A DNA stretch of 64,000 bases from Nilaparvata lugens (lineage: Eukaryota; Arthropoda; Insecta; Hemiptera; Delphacidae), in NCBI RefSeq assembly GCF_014356525.2, contig NC_052511.1, positions 47,616,182 to 47,680,181 of the forward strand, given 5' to 3'. A program made the translations under genes and the position numbers. Shown piece by piece: positions 1-11,185 of the stretch (its first letter is position 1; each line of letters opens with the position of its first letter). Below the pieces are notes generated by a model. It saw only the letters and a program-made list of their open reading frames with translations, was not told the origin of the DNA and searched no databases.

Positions 1-495
1 CAATTTTTGAGTTATTTAAGAAACAACATTTTAAATGGCTGCCATTTTGTTTTATGATTTGAATAATTATCATAATTTTTTTCCAGCTTTGTCTAGTTGT
101 TATAAATGATTGTGCAAAGTTTCAATTTCGTATGTTTAACCATTGGTTGAAGAAAAAATAATAAGTGAAAAAACAAAATTTGGGCGTATCTTTGGCGTTA
201 TTTCAAATCCCTTCTAACACAACATTATTACACCCTAGCTTAGCTTTTGTACTAAATTTGAAAAATTTCTGTTCATTTGTTCTCGATGGAAAAACGCAGA
301 TTTTGGACGTATCTTAGGAAATTTTTCCAAATCCGTTCTTAGTGCGCCTCTAAAGGGCCAACTGAACATACCTACCAAATTTCAACGTTTTTGGTCCGGT
401 AGATCTTTAGTTCTGCGAGTCAGTGAGTTAGTGAATGAGTGAGTGAGTGAGTCAGTCAGTCAGTCAGTGCCATTTCGCTTTTATATATATTTCAT
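1..495 (+). repeat. Family A repeat, 3' part with GTGA/GTCA tract
   Basis: The segment 330-495 (TTAGTGCGCCTCTAAAGGGC, then a GTGA/GTCA microsatellite, then TTTCGCTTTTATATATAT) recurs at 24090-24250 and 27440-27640. The ending resembles 3' ends of insect RTE-type non-LTR elements, but no coding sequence is present and a Helitron origin is not excluded. Positions 1-330 are AT-rich and probably part of the same element. It lies in the intron downstream of the exon at 551-841. Confidence 0.6.
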
Positions 496-550
496 AATTA
501 TGTGACTGGAGCTTGAAAAAAATGACCCTCGTAATACTAATACTACTCAC

Positions 551-841
551 ATTTTGTAATGACACCGGCACCCCTCCTCATCCTCGTCCTCCTCCTCACC
601 GCCCTCCATTGCGCCGCCATGACAGAAGTGCGTTTCGGCCGTGACTGATGCGTCTCGGCTGAGATGCACCATGGTGGCCGACCCGTCATCCCACTGTTTC
701 ACCTTGCAGACGGCGGCCGCAGTTGCGTTTGCGGTTGCCGCCGCCGCAGGAGCTAGCTTCTTATGGTGTTTGTGGTGACCTTGATGATGGTGTCTGTGGT
801 GTTTGTGGTGGCCGTGGTGGTGGCTGTGATGTTTGTGGTAC
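551..841 (-). CDS. Internal exon of an unidentified gene (His-rich, acidic)
   Basis: Read on the minus strand, the exon follows an acceptor-like TTTCGTAG (weak pyrimidine tract) and ends at a good donor, AAAAT then GTGAGT (GT at 550-549). It is 291 nt and fully open. Its first base completes a codon begun by the AG that ends exon 2694-2857 (AGG, Arg), so the two splice in phase, and two bases are left for the next exon. The residues run: about 25 His/Lys-rich (HKHHSHHHGHHKHHRHHHQG), an Ala-rich stretch (KKLAPAAAATANATAAAV), a segment starting CKVKQWDDGSATMVHLSRD and reaching HFCHGG, then GGEEEDEDEEG and CRCHYK. An upstream ATG at 888-886 lies in a family B repeat and is not the start. GC content is far above the flanks. 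I do not recognise the family. The low-complexity tracts suggest a regulatory or nuclear protein, which is inference. Confidence 0.55.
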
Positions 842-858
842 CTACGAAAGTCATAAAT

Positions 859-1250
859 ACTAGTAGTTCTGTGAACAGTAGACCTCACGCAGTATTCTCA
901 TCCACAAGTACCTGATTGAAACTATAGACCTTATGGAAATACAGCAAAGAAGCTCCTCCACACATCTGTGTAATCACTTGTCAGCTGATTTATGATGAAT
1001 AATTCTATAGTCTGATTTTTACTCTAATATTGGCGTATGAAGGAGGCTCCTTTCCTTTCATATTATCCTTGAAATGCAAAATTTCCAAAAACTTTGTATA
1101 TACGTCGACGCGCAATTAAAAAATGAATATACCTGTCAAATCCATGAAAATCTATTACCGCGTTTCGCCGTAAATGCGCAACATTATAACATTAAGAGAA
1201 ATGCCAAACCGTCGACTTGAATCTTGGACCTCACTTCGCTTGGTCAATTA
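859..1250 (+). repeat. Family B repeat, near full length
   Basis: Starts ACTAGTAGTTCTGTGAACAG and ends ACCTCACTTCGCTTGGTCAA. Related copies lie at 5037-5395, 7028-7460, 51014-51333 and 51513-51953, with fragments at 4484-4547, 17761-17795, 57550-58035 and 58590-58670. There is no ORF and the class is unknown. An internal CGCGTTTCGCCGTAAATGCG segment is conserved in most copies. Confidence 0.75.
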
Positions 1251-1386
1251 TTCACGAATTTCTCTATCCATTAAGAACTGCCAATTATCATCTTAAAATG
1301 TATAAAATCAGGGCTACTTTCTTGTATTTATAAAATAGAATCATAGTACCCTTTGAAATTGATAAAATAATAGAATAAGAATAAAA

Positions 1387-1718
1387 AATTATAAATACTA
1401 GTTTCGGTGGTCACACCTTCGTCAGGTTATAAAAATAAATTTCAAATAAATGTTTACTATGGTGAGGTGCACGTTATAATGGCAGTGAAGAAAGATAGGA
1501 GAAAAACGTTGATAAGTCTCTCCATTTTGCCACTGATTGTACACAGCTGTTACTCAATTCATGCCATTAAATCTGATCTAATAATAATATTATCATTTCC
1601 TTGATAAAATGATCAATTTAATGTCAAATTAATCAAGAAAATATATTTTTTCATAATTTGATTCAAAAATTTGCTTCCATGACAATGGTGTGATTACCGA
1701 AACTAGTAGTTATAATTT
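1387..1718. mobile_element. Inverted-repeat MITE with a family C MITE inserted
   Basis: Outer arms ATAAATACTAGTTTCGGT (left) and ACCGAAACTAGTAGTTAT (right) are inverted. Between them, about 1456-1680 matches one half of the family C MITE (GTGAGGTGCACGTTATAATG). The inner part is closely matched, inverted, at 13840-14065. Confidence 0.6.
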
Positions 1719-1741
1719 TTTTATTATTTTTCTTGTAAATT

Positions 1742-2150
1742 CAGGATTAAATTGAGAAGATTCCCAATAATTCACAATTTTTCCTCAAATTTTATGACAA
1801 ATTGAGAAGATTGTGTCCCAATTCACAATTTGGGGATAAATTGGGAAGATTGTGCTCCAACTCACTTTCCCTCCTAAATTTCAGAACAAATTGGGAAGGT
1901 TCTGCCCCAATTCACAAATTTCCCTTTCAATTTAGGGATAAATTGAGAAGATTGTGCTCCAATTCACAAATTCCCCTAAATTTTAGAACAAATTTGGAAG
2001 ATTATGCACCAATTAATTCACAATTTTTCCTCTCAATTCAGGGATAAATTGGGAAGGTTTTGCTCAAATTCTCAATTTTCCCCCTAAATCTAGGGATAAA
2101 TTGGGAAGATTGTGTCTCAATTCACAATTTCTCCTATCAATTCAGCAGTA
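1742..2150. repeat. Diverged minisatellite (about 50-65 bp units)
   Basis: Units of the form AAATTGGGAAGATTGTGC, CCAATTCACAATTT, CCTCTAAATTTTAGAAC repeat irregularly about seven times. ORFs across it are composition artefacts. A related array starts at 2300. Confidence 0.8.
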
Positions 2151-2299
2151 ATTTTATATTCTTCAAATGATTCATGATCATTATTAAAACTAATACCAAT
2201 TTCATCGGCGTTTGCTTTAGTCTTGTAAAATGCATTGTTTTTTACGTTTTAGATCACAAGAAACTATGAAGAATCTAGTAAATCAACAATTTTCTGAAA

Positions 2300-2690
2300 T
2301 AACCGGATGAATCGGAAAGATGGTGCCCCAATTCAAAATTATCCCTCTCAATTTAGGGATGGATTGAGAAAGGTGTGCATCAATTAACAATTTTCCCCCC
2401 AAAATTTTAGAACAAATTAGGTAGGTTGTGCCCCAATTCAAAATTATCCCTCTCAATTCAGGGATGGATTGAGAAGGGTGTGCATCAATTAACAATTTTC
2501 CCCACAAAATTTTAGAACAAATTGGGAAGGTTGTGCCCCAATTCAAAATTATCCCTCTCAATTTAGGGATGGATTGAGAAGGGTGTGCCCCAATTCACAA
2601 TGTTTCCTGTAAATTTCAGAATATACTGTGAAGATTCAGCTCCAATTCCCAATTTTTTCTCTAAATTCTAGAATAAATTGGGAAAATTTT
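2300..2690. repeat. Minisatellite with 105-bp higher-order unit
   Basis: The phrase GCCCCAATTCAAAATTATCC starts at 2325, 2430 and 2535, a period of exactly 105 bp. It is built of two half-units of the 1742-2150 type. The array stops directly at the donor side of exon 2694-2857. Confidence 0.85.
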
Positions 2691-2693
2691 CAC

Positions 2694-2857
2694 CTGAGAT
2701 CATGGTGCGTGGGTGAGGTTGGCGCCACTCCATCACTTGGCTTGCGCAGAAACGCCTTGCTTCCGCGGTTGGCTTTAATTGCCACCACCTTAGAATTCAC
2801 CAGAGCTGCCAGTAGAGACTCCAGTTGTACAACCTTCCAGTAGGCACCGTCTTGCAC
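2694..2857 (-). CDS. Internal exon of the same unidentified gene
   Basis: On the minus strand the exon follows a strong acceptor (TTGTTTTTAG at 2867-2858) and ends CTCAG before GTGAAAAT, a good donor. The 164 nt are open in one frame, reading VQDGAYWKVVQLESLLAALV, then NSKVVAIKANRGSKAFLRKP, then SDGVAPTSPTHHDL plus two bases. It starts in phase 0, matching the phase-0 donor of exon 22315-22086. It ends with two bases, matching the start of exon 841-551. It is GC-rich inside AT-rich minisatellites. The sequence has a likely amphipathic helix (WKVVQLESLLAALV) but no motif I can name. It is too short for length-limited ORF calling, and the best plus-strand ORF here (2628-2843) is its shadow. Confidence 0.6.
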
Positions 2858-2959
2858 CTAAAAACAACAAAAATTCATTCATAGTTTGAAAAACAAATTC
2901 ATCTCACAAAGCGAAAGTTGAATCAACAAGTTTACCAAGGTGGCAGTGGAGACTTTAGT

Positions 2960-3175
2960 TGTACTAGCTTGTAATAGGAGGAAAATATTCTTTATTTTTT
3001 TATACAAAAAGTACATTATCAAAATGATAGGGATAGGAAAAATAAGGTGACCTTGTGCTATTCCTCTCCCAAATTTAGATAACACATAGTCCGAAATAGG
3101 TGAAGTCTTGTAGTTCTTCAATTCACAAAATTTTCTATCGCAAATTTCTTGATTTTTTGAAACAAACATATCTTA
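2960..3175 (-). repeat. Family O repeat, LINE/SINE 3' end in reverse
   Basis: The segment with CCTTGTGCTATTCCTCTCCC and AGGTTAAGTCTTGTAGTT-like text recurs at 28320-28520, 32290-32410, 40480-40625 and 63245-63410. In several copies the plus-strand left side is T-rich or TTTAT-like, as expected for a reversed poly-A/tail end. No ORF survives. Confidence 0.55.
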
Positions 3176-3239
3176 ATTCACGATTATATTTTTACAAAAA
3201 TCATCCACCTCACATAAACGAGTAGATTCTGTTTTTCAA

Positions 3240-3760
3240 TTCATGACCAAGTACCATTTTTTATCATGCCGGGTTACCGAGATACATAGCTTTGAATATG
3301 GAAATTGGCCATTTTTTTGTGTATGAAAATATGGGCTAAAATAGACTCAAGGAAAATTTTTTTATTTTTTTAATCAAATTCAAGTTATGATACATGAAAC
3401 AGAAATTGACCATTTTTTTGTGTATGGAAATGTGGGCTAAAATACACTCAAGGAGGAATTTCCCATTTCTTATCAAATTTCAGTGTTATGATACGCGATT
3501 TTAAACCTCCTTGACGAGCTGAAAAAAGTGAGCTTTTAGTACAAGAAAATCTGATCATTCATTCAAAAGTTATAAGTGTTTAAAATTTTGATTCTTGGCG
3601 TATCCTTAAACGTGCCCTCCCCCCATTTAGAAATACTGAAATAAAATGTATCTGACGGATGATTCTCATAGAACATAGCCCTCGTAAGATGATACCAGCC
3701 GAAATATGTTCTTTTTTGTTAGGAAAGCCTTGAATAGGTATTATAATGGAGAATTTGTAT
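3240..3760. repeat. Family U repeat (diverged)
   Basis: Text such as GACCATTTTTTTGTGTATG and TTATGATACGCGATTTTAAA is duplicated internally (3300 and 3410). It matches 31610-32720, where a family N element interrupts it. No coding potential. Confidence 0.5.
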
Positions 3761-4480
3761 TTTGGCTGTAGGACAAGATTTTCTACTTTTGGGTGTATTC
3801 CCCCACCCCCCTCTACAATATTCGAAAATCCTTAAGGAATCCTGTTCAGAATTAATTGTTCTTTCACGTTATTGTGTTTTTTTTATCATTACTAGGAAAA
3901 TTTCCTAGTTGTTAAGGGTAGAAGTGGTAGGTTTGCATAATCTGAAAACCCCTTGAAAATACTCCTTTTTTGAAAATTCGTAGCTCCGGAACAAAAAATG
4001 GTGGAATCTTGCTCGACAACTCAATTTATTGGAAATTGTATTATCTTCAACTTTGTAGAGGATGCTTTTCATCGAAAAACTCATGGTTTTCGAGATTAAA
4101 TGAAAAAACTAGAAAACATTCGATATTATGGGGTTTTTGGGGGTTTTGGGGGTGAAGCCGCCCTCTGGCGTGTCAGGAAACTTCAGATTCGAATTCAGCG
4201 CCCCAAAATACATATAGAATGATAGAGAAAAATTGCCTTTTACGGCCAAAACAGCCATTTCGGGGCTGTTTCCTAAAAAAAAAACCATTTGACTGAATCA
4301 GACGATTTCGTCCATAGGCGCTGTATATGCAACCCGCTTTACAGTTATGACAGGCTAAATTACATCTGACTAGAATGAAGGCGCAGGTTATACAACCAGC
4401 TTAACAGTGATGCTATTTTGGGAGAGATATGTCTTTGACCTGGAGAGAAGAGGATATAGCCGATATGTCAGCTGTTCAAT
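3761..4480. other. Unassigned AT-rich intronic sequence
   Basis: I see no exon, recognised TE terminus or RNA gene here. A short ORF at 3970-4155 has no protein-like features. This lies in the 19 kb intron between exons 22315-22086 and 2857-2694. Confidence 0.4.
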
Positions 4481-4817
4481 GTAACTAGTAGTTCTGTGAA
4501 CAGTAGACCTCACGCAGTATTCTCATCAACAAGTACCAGCTGATGTCAACTGTTTTAAATGTTAACAAACTCAGTTCACGTTTAAATTTGTATTCTATAT
4601 TATATAATTAATCCAGTTCCGTGATGATCTTTCTATCTGATGAAAGATTATTTTTTTGGAATCAAAAATATTATAATTTCTTCAGCATTATTTAGTTTAT
4701 TTGTTTATTTTTATTCACCTATTAAATTAGTTTTTCGAATGTGAGAATATTGATACTGATGGGCACGCATAATAATACCATGACTGCAAAACAAAATATT
4801 AAAACCAAAGTCCTTAA

Positions 4818-5005
4818 AGCTGCGATTAGACCAAATTTTATTAAAAAAATGCTAATAGCACAATCCTTTTAGATTATATTAGATTGAACATAACCTATCA
4901 TACACATGATGAACATATGTGTTTGTCAACTTCCGTTCAATCTAATAGAATCTATAAGGATTAAGTTATAACCATTTTGTTAATAACTTTGGTATAAACA
5001 CAGCT
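4818..5005. mobile_element. Harbinger-like MITE (family V) with TAA target duplication
   Basis: Left end AGCTGCGATTAGACCAAAT and right end TTTGGTATAAACACAGCT are imperfect inverted repeats. TAA flanks both sides (4815-4817, 5006-5008). A second copy, carrying its own insertion, is at 36925-37366. The three-base TAA duplication is typical of PIF/Harbinger elements. Confidence 0.7.
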
Positions 5006-5036
5006 TAAAGATGCATACCTCTTTAATGTCTTCGAT

Positions 5037-5395
5037 TAAAATTATAGACCTTATACAAATACAGTAATAGACTGGCTTCTCCACACATCTGTGTAATCAC
5101 TTGTCAGCTGATTTATGATGAATACTTCTATAGTCTGATTTTTACTCTAATATTGGCGTATGAAGGAGGCTCCTTTTTCCTTTTATATTATCCTTTAAAT
5201 GCAAAATTTCCAAAAACCTCGTATATACGTCGACGCGCAATTAAAAAGGAACATACCTGTCAAATTTCATGGAAAATCTATTACCGCGTTTCGCCGTAAA
5301 TGCGCAACATATAAATATATAAACATATGAACATAAGAGAAATGCCAAACCGTCGACTTGAATCTTAGACCTCATTCCGTTCGGTCAACTATAAT
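5037..5395 (+). repeat. Family B repeat, 5' truncated
   Basis: Matches 895-1250, including CCTTATACAAATACAGTAAT, the CGTCGACGCGCAATT segment and the final GACCTCATTCCGTTCGGTCA. It joins directly to family C-like sequence at about 5395. Confidence 0.7.
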
Positions 5396-6058
5396 GAGAT
5401 CCACGCTGTAATGGCTAAGAAGAAAGATAGGGGACACTGTTGCCGATTCTCTGCCTTTCCTCTGCCTTCTATAGAGAATATACCAGTATTTCTGGTTTTT
5501 GGCGAAAGGTCTTTGACCTAGAGGGGAGAGGATATAGCCAATATGTCAGCTGTTCACTGTAACTTTATAACTGTAACTTTGGTCCACGAAAACTGAGAAG
5601 AAAGATGGGAGACACCGTTGCCGATTCTCTGCCTTTCCACTCCCTTCTATAGAGGATAGCTGATACCGGTTCATCTGATACCGGTTTATCTGATGTAATA
5701 CAGTATTAACTGTTCATTCTTGTTTAAAAATTATATTATTTGTTAAGAAGAATTAGTGTAGAAAGATGGGAGACACCCTTGCCGATTCTCTGCCTTTCCT
5801 TTGCCTTCTATAGAGAATATACCAATATTTCTGGTATTTGGCGAGAGGTCTCTGACCTAGAGGGGAGAGGATATAGCCAATATGTCAGCTGTTCACTGTA
5901 ATTCTATAAGTGATGTCCACGAGAACTGAGAAGAAAGATGGGAGACACTGTTGCCGATTCTCTGCCTTGCCACTGCCTTCTATAGAAGATAGCTGATACC
6001 GGTATATCCAGTGTAATATTAACTGTTCATTCATGTTTAAAAATTATATTATTTGTTA
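5396..6058 (+). repeat. Tandem duplication (about 339 bp) of family C-derived sequence
   Basis: The phrase TTGCCGATTCTCTGCCTTTC followed by CTTCTATAGAGAATATACCA occurs near 5435 and 5774. The intervening CTCTATAG and CTGTTCACTGTAA segments repeat in order. Two near-identical units indicate a local duplication. Confidence 0.75.
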
Positions 6059-6342
6059 ACTAGTAGTACTGTGAACAGTAGACCTCGCGCTCAGTAAGTT
6101 ACATTGACCTGTTGTTATGTTTTCTCAAAAATTAATAAATGATTTCTCAATTTAAATTAACTAGAAAAATCCTAAATAAACATAGAGCTTTTTGTCCTAT
6201 CGTACCGTTACTTGTCGTCCCGGAATGTGAGTGTGAGCGCTGTTATCAGATCTGGCTGCAACTGTCTACAACGTTGATGGAAAAATACATTTTCAAGATG
6301 TTCGATGTTTTTGAACGGGTAGTATTATAGTCCACTAGACAG

Positions 6343-6905
6343 CTCATTTATTTATTTATTTCTTTACTTACAAAAGCTCACAGAATAAATCGATGAAGAG
6401 CCTTATTGACATCAACTAGTTTAGATACATAATATTTGATGCAAAATAAGAATGAAAAATAAAATAAAATTGTAAACACAATTTTGAATACTAATAAGAT
6501 AAAAAGAGGCGAGATGAAAAATAAAAAAACCAATGATAATAGAAAATGAAGAAGAATGAAATAAAAATAATAAGAAAAATAAAATAAAGAATAAAATAGA
6601 GAATAGAGGAAAAATAAGGCTTTAGAAGAGAGAAAAAAGAAATGAGGGATATAAGTATAATTATTCATCAATCATGAGTCAGCTATAGAGCGATATGCTA
6701 GTTCACAGGATTTCTTAAAGGTTTGGAAACGGTCAGCAAACGGATCAATGCAGTGGCTTATTCTATTGTACAAACGTAAAGTTCTGTATATGTAAGAATT
6801 GCAATGATGAATCGTTCTGATAAATGGCATGCGAAACAGAATATTTGGTCTTGGTCTATTAAACGGGACATGAAGTTGCAACATACTTATAAATTCTGGC
6901 ATGAA
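6343..6905 (-). pseudogene. 3' relic of a non-LTR retrotransposon (LINE)
   Basis: The minus-strand ORF at 6902-6672 reads VPFNRPRPNILFRMPFIRTI, then YRTLRLYNRISHCIDPFADR, FQTFKKSCELAYRSIADS and a stop. The pattern (P..RT, then a LYN motif, then D.F followed by FK near the terminus) is typical of the C-terminus of LINE ORF2 proteins. On the minus strand a 3' UTR of about 300 bp ends in AATA-type repeats (plus strand TTATTTATTTATTT at 6347-6361). The endonuclease and reverse-transcriptase core is absent, so this is a 5'-truncated dead insert. The clade is not determined. Confidence 0.55.
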
Positions 6906-7027
6906 TACTTACTTGATTGTTTATGATATTATATAATAGCAAGATGTATAAATGATGTATTTATAATGTATAAAGTCTGATTTTTACGGTAATAGTGGCG
7001 TTCAAAAGAGACTCCTTTTCCTTTTGT

Positions 7028-7460
7028 ACTAGTAGTTCTGTGAACAGTAGACCTCACGCAGTATTCTCATCCACAAGTACCTTATTGAAACTAAAGACCT
7101 TATGGAAATACAGCAATAGACTGGCTTCTCCACACATCTGTGTAATCACTTGTCAGCTGCTTTATGATGAATAATTCTATAGTCTGATTTTTACTCTAAT
7201 ATTGGCGTATGAAGGAGGCTCCTTTTTTATTATTTTATATTGTCCTTGAAATGCAAAATTACCAAAAACCTTGTATACACGTCGACGCGCAATTAAAATA
7301 ATGGAACATACCTGTCAAATTTCATGAAAATCTATTACCGTGTTTTGCCGTAAATGCGCAACATATAAACATACAAACATTTAAACATTCAAACATTTAA
7401 ACATTAAGAGAAATGCCAAACCGTCGACTTGAATCTTAGACCTCACTTCGCTCGGTCAAC
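7028..7460 (+). repeat. Family B repeat, full length
   Basis: Starts ACTAGTAGTTCTGTGAACAG and ends TCACTTCGCTCGGTCAAC. It contains extra CATTTAAACATTCAAACATT tandem text, which also varies between the copies near 51.2 and 51.9 kb. Confidence 0.8.
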
Positions 7461-7752
7461 TACCCGTTCAAAAACATCGAACATCTTGAAATGTATCTTT
7501 CCATCAACGTTGTAGACAGTTGCAGCCAGACCTGATAACAGCGCTCACACTCACATTCCGGGACGACACGTCACGGTACGATAGGACAGAAAGATGTTTC
7601 ATTTCATCTCTATGTTCATTTCGGATTTTTTCTAGACATTTTAAATTGAAAAATTATTTATTGATTCTTTAGAAAACATAACAACAGGTCCATGTATCCA
7701 TGTTACTTACGCTATTGTTTCTCTATGATGTAACTTACTGAAGAACTAGTAG

Positions 7753-8206
7753 ATTTCAATGAGTTTTTAAGAACATTCTAAAAAAACTGAGGTTTCAATG
7801 AAAAATCTATCCTCTTCCAAGAAAAAACTCTCACTGCAGAAAAAACTTCAGCTTTCCTCGTTTTTCTTTAAATTCCTGGTCCTGATTTTCATGAAAACCC
7901 TCTTACTCTTCTCTCTCTCGACGAAGTGAAACACAGCTAATCAATTGAAAGTTCCAATCTTCCCCTGCAACAATGGCGAATAGAAACTTTCTCATCTCTG
8001 GATTGGCATTATCTTACAGCACAGTGTTCTATAGAGAAAGATTTCATTGAAATCTGTCAGCATTAGTTAGATATAATGGGAGCGCTGCTGTTATACCGTA
8101 TACTGTCAAAACGATTTCTACTACTTCTTCTTCTTCTTCTTCTACTTTTCTTTTTCTTCTTTTTCTTTACGATTATTTTTTTATTAGATTAATTTGTTGT
8201 TTCAAT
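7753..8206. other. Unassigned sequence with a TTC-rich tract
   Basis: AT-rich, with a TTCTTC microsatellite at about 8124-8170. A 25-codon ORF beginning ACAATGGCG at about 7972 has a good initiation context but no support. No exon can be established. Confidence 0.35.
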
Positions 8207-8351
8207 ATGGAAAGGCCAAATAATGCTAGAAGAAGAGCATACGAATTGGCATTTGAGAGTGACAGTGATGATTATGATTTATGTTGTTCGCCGTCCTAGA
8301 TAGATAAGAGAAAGGGTTGATGATTTTAATAGTTTGGACGTAATCGACTTA
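8207..8351 (+). pseudogene. N-terminal stub of a probable PIF/Harbinger transposase
   Basis: An ATG at 8207 opens MERPNNARRRAYELAFESDS, DDYDLCCSPS and then TAG. After a frame change the sequence reads RRPR, a stop, then IRERVDDFNSLDVIDL up to 8351. The order (short Arg-rich start, acidic Ser/Asp patch, then R-PR-IRER-DDF) resembles the N-terminus of insect Harbinger transposases as I know them. It is broken by a frameshift and a stop, and cut at 8351 where a Helitron begins. The catalytic DDE domain is missing. Three Harbinger-like non-autonomous families in the window (G, V, K) make the assignment plausible. Confidence 0.35.
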
Positions 8352-8740
8352 TCTATATAATAAGAGAGAGTAGGGTTGTGTCTGTGCGTGTGTTCGTTTG
8401 TTTGTTTGTTCGCATCAAAACATGTCAACTTGTGGATTGCATACCGGAAAAACGGGAATGCTTTAGATCTCCAAATTTTGCACATAGATTCTAAAAATAT
8501 CAATCTCGTGCACCTGGAAGCCCAAATTTCAATTTTCCTTTTAGATTTTTCAGAATTAATGTTGAAATTTCATTATTGATACATTCGATTTCATTAAAAA
8601 ATCACCAAATAATATGGTCGAAATTAAAAGAGGAACATCTGTTTCTATATTGCTTTCTTCCTGAAAAACACAGTTTTGAAACTCTTCGTTTCCCTGATGC
8701 AATGTTTAGGCCTACACGTGGCATGGATTATTAATTTTTC
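8352..8740 (+). mobile_element. Helitron 5' part (family Hel-1)
   Basis: Begins TCTATATAATAAGAGAGAGT preceded by A, as expected for insertion between A and T. The same sequence is present in reverse at 25972-26622 with the same A/TC boundary. The 3' terminus was not located. An ORF pair at 8279-8579 has no protein character. Confidence 0.55.
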
Positions 8741-9118
8741 AGCTGGAACAATTTTTGAGACAAAGTGCTAAATAAACGTCTACAGTTGTATCGGCAATAT
8801 GAAAACGCATGCATATGAAAACGCATATGTCTTTGAATGAAGGTGTTGTTATTTACATAAAGAAATTATATTCTTCCATTTTTATCTAATTATAATTTCA
8901 AAATTATTCGAGCCCTGATAGAATGACTAAATTTTAATATTGGAATGAGGGGTATTTTGGCAAGCTGAGCAAAAAATAAGGTCATATGCACCTTTCCGTT
9001 ATATCTTAAAATGAAAAATGAGTTTTGTGGGTTGTCAAAACTCCCTCTGAAAGGGAAACTATTCTACTTATTCTATCTTTTAGTAAAATAAGAATGATCA
9101 TCCATCCATGTATCATCT
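8741..9118. other. Unassigned AT-rich sequence
   Basis: No recognised terminus, exon or RNA gene. It may be the body of the Helitron that starts at 8352. Confidence 0.3.
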
Positions 9119-9655
9119 TCTATACTATAATAAAGGAAAGAACTGGATTATAAACGTAGCCTATACAGGTGTAAAGTATAGGGAAATTATGTTTGATGCA
9201 TTATCACGTCAGAACTACTGGACTGATTAACTTGAAATTTTGCATATAGATTCTTGCTTAACCGAGGGTGGTCATAGACCAATTTTAAATTCTTCAAGAT
9301 TTGATTACATCAAGTTTTCAGTTTATCAAGTTTTCAATTATTTGTCATGCTTCCAGTTTGTATGGAAGCAGCAGAAGATTTCTCTTAAAAGGGAAATTAG
9401 AAGATAGGTATGATTGGGGATCCTTTTCGAATGATAAAAACAGGTTTTCCGTCACACCCAAATTTTTTCCGCCATTTTGAATCCAATTTCTTTTTTTAAT
9501 TGAAAGGTGGTCATACTGATTTACTTGAAATGCAGCATATAAATTCTTTATCAACCGAGGATTCTTATGGGCCTATTTTGAATTCTTCCAGATTTCATTA
9601 CGTTTTAGATTTAGTTTTAAGACATGACCCTTCCGAAGCACGGGTTACCTGCTAG
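9119..9655 (+). mobile_element. Non-autonomous Helitron with 5' TC and 3' hairpin-CTAG
   Basis: The 5' end reads TCTATACTATAATAAAGGAA. The 3' end has a short stem ACCC, loop TTCCGAAGCAC, stem GGGT, then TACCTG and CTAG (9652-9655) followed by T. TC and hairpin-CTRR termini with an A-T target are the Helitron signature. The 5' flanking base is T rather than A. About 537 bp with no ORF. Confidence 0.6.
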
Positions 9656-9989
9656 TTTTTCAATAAGATTGAAAAGATGCGTTCTTTCACTGTTTATGAA
9701 TGCTGGGTCCCTTCTTATTTTGATATATTTAGGCAACACAACATTGACAGAATAGCTAGAAGACATCCTGTGAAATTTGAAATTTTACTTATTCACTAAA
9801 AAAACAATCTATTGAACAATTATTAAAACACTACAGCCTAAATTAAATTTAATAAATTATAAAACAAAAAAAACTGCACTATAATTATTAATAATTACTA
9901 AAATTTGTAGGCTAATCCCCACTCAATTTGGTAAACAAAACTTGTAGTTTTAGATTCTACTTGGATTTTCTATGTCAGGTTTTACCTTA
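9656..9989. other. Unassigned AT-rich sequence
   Basis: No gene or repeat terminus recognised between the Helitron end and the TIR element at 9990. Confidence 0.35.
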
Positions 9990-11178
9990 GACCAGTTATA
10001 GAATAGACACGGCCCATTGTATATTCATACTGAAAGTCGATGAAGCCAACATCTACTGCCAAATCCACCCACCTTGACGTCACAACAGTGACGTCACGCA
10101 TTGTATAGAAATTATAGAAAACTTTTTTGAGTTTGTTGTGTAAGTGGTTGTGGTGTTTAACTTACATTGTTGTTAAACAATGCATTGTTGTTAAACATAG
10201 CTTGTTTTCCATAGCAGATTGTTATTTATTTATGTAATTATTATTTATGAAAATGGTAATCTCCTGAGCAGCATATAATTTCACTGGAATTTTGACGTGA
10301 CAACGTCTTATAAATTGGTTTGCCAGGAGACACTTCAAGAAACTGCGTTACGTTCCCACGTTATGTGCTCACAATGAGAGCGAGTGAGAGCGTTCGTTTC
10401 GGTTCACGGTCGTCTGGAAAGAGCACGAATAGGAGCAGTGGCGAGCAATGCCGCACCAACCCGAAGGCATTCACCTGGAGAGAGAGTGAAACGGAGCAGT
10501 CAACCTGCGCAGGCGCCGCAAGCAATCTCCTGCGACTGTGCCACTAATTCAAAATGTCAAGTCAATGGTTGTCTCTCTCGCTCTTAGGTGGGCGCGGGCT
10601 AACCATGCCCGAGTGGAAGGGACGCGTGCCTCTCACTCACTCTCATTGTGAGTTATTATTTCATCCTTCTTCCTACTATACGAATGAATAATTATTCACA
10701 TTAAAATTATTTTACCACTCAAAGTCGTTGTCACGTAAAACTTTCGCCCGTATACCGACTTTACAGGCAACCATGCAATTTTTTTTGGAAAAAAGTGGAA
10801 TATGTTTTCATGCATTAGTTGAAATTTATACACATAAATATTGTAAGTTGTAACTGTAATATTATCATTGGTTATGATGTAAGTGAACTCATTGCAGCAT
10901 GACAATAAATTAGTTTTGTAGGCTACCGTACCTTATTATTTTCATAACACATTATAACTTTGAAGCCGATATCACATAACACATTATAACTTAACTGATA
11001 TCGTTTTTGCCTGTAGCTAGAAATAACCTAAAAACACCATGAATATGAAATAGACACAATCTGAAAGTTTTCCATACGATGCGTGATGTCACTGTTGTGA
11101 CGTCAAGATGGGTGGATTTGGCAGTAGATGTTGGCTTCAGAGGCTAGACTTCCCAGCGTGTCTATTCTATAACTGGTC
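9990..11178. mobile_element. TIR element (family H), 1.2 kb, TA-flanked
   Basis: A perfect 22-bp terminal inverted repeat begins GACCAGTTATAGAATAGACA and extends imperfectly to about 130 bp. It includes ATCTACTGCCAAATCCACCC and a GACGTCACAACAGTGACGTC palindrome-like block. TA flanks both ends (9988-9989, 11179-11180), which fits a Tc1/mariner-type target. No transposase remains. A family I repeat lies inside. Confidence 0.75.
10292..10800 (+). repeat. Family I repeat nested in family H
   Basis: Begins TTGACGTGACAACGTCTTAT and contains an inverted GTTGTCACGTAAAAC near 10730. The GC-rich body (GAGAGCGAGTGAGAGCGTTC) recurs at 59390-59590. The ORFs at 10320-10587 are overlapping frames of this repeat, not genes. 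Confidence 0.6.
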
Positions 11179-11185
11179 TAATAAC

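Larger units (their letters stand above)
6059..7752. mobile_element. Composite element with about 270-bp inverted arms
   Basis: The left arm 6059-6322 (ACTAGTAGTACTGTGAACAG to GTTTTTGAACGGGTAG) is found inverted at 7460-7752. A 30-bp piece of family X (CTATTGTTTCTCTATG) lies inside the right arm. The interior holds a LINE relic (6343-6905) and a family B copy (7028-7460). Confidence 0.65.

Noticed and set aside
2628..2843. 71-codon plus ORF
   Set aside because: Antisense of the exon at 2857-2694, whose splice sites and phases fit the minus strand.
7972..8050. ATGGCGAATAGAAAC short ORF as a signal-peptide exon
   Set aside because: Good start context but only 25 codons, with no convincing donor and no partner exon.
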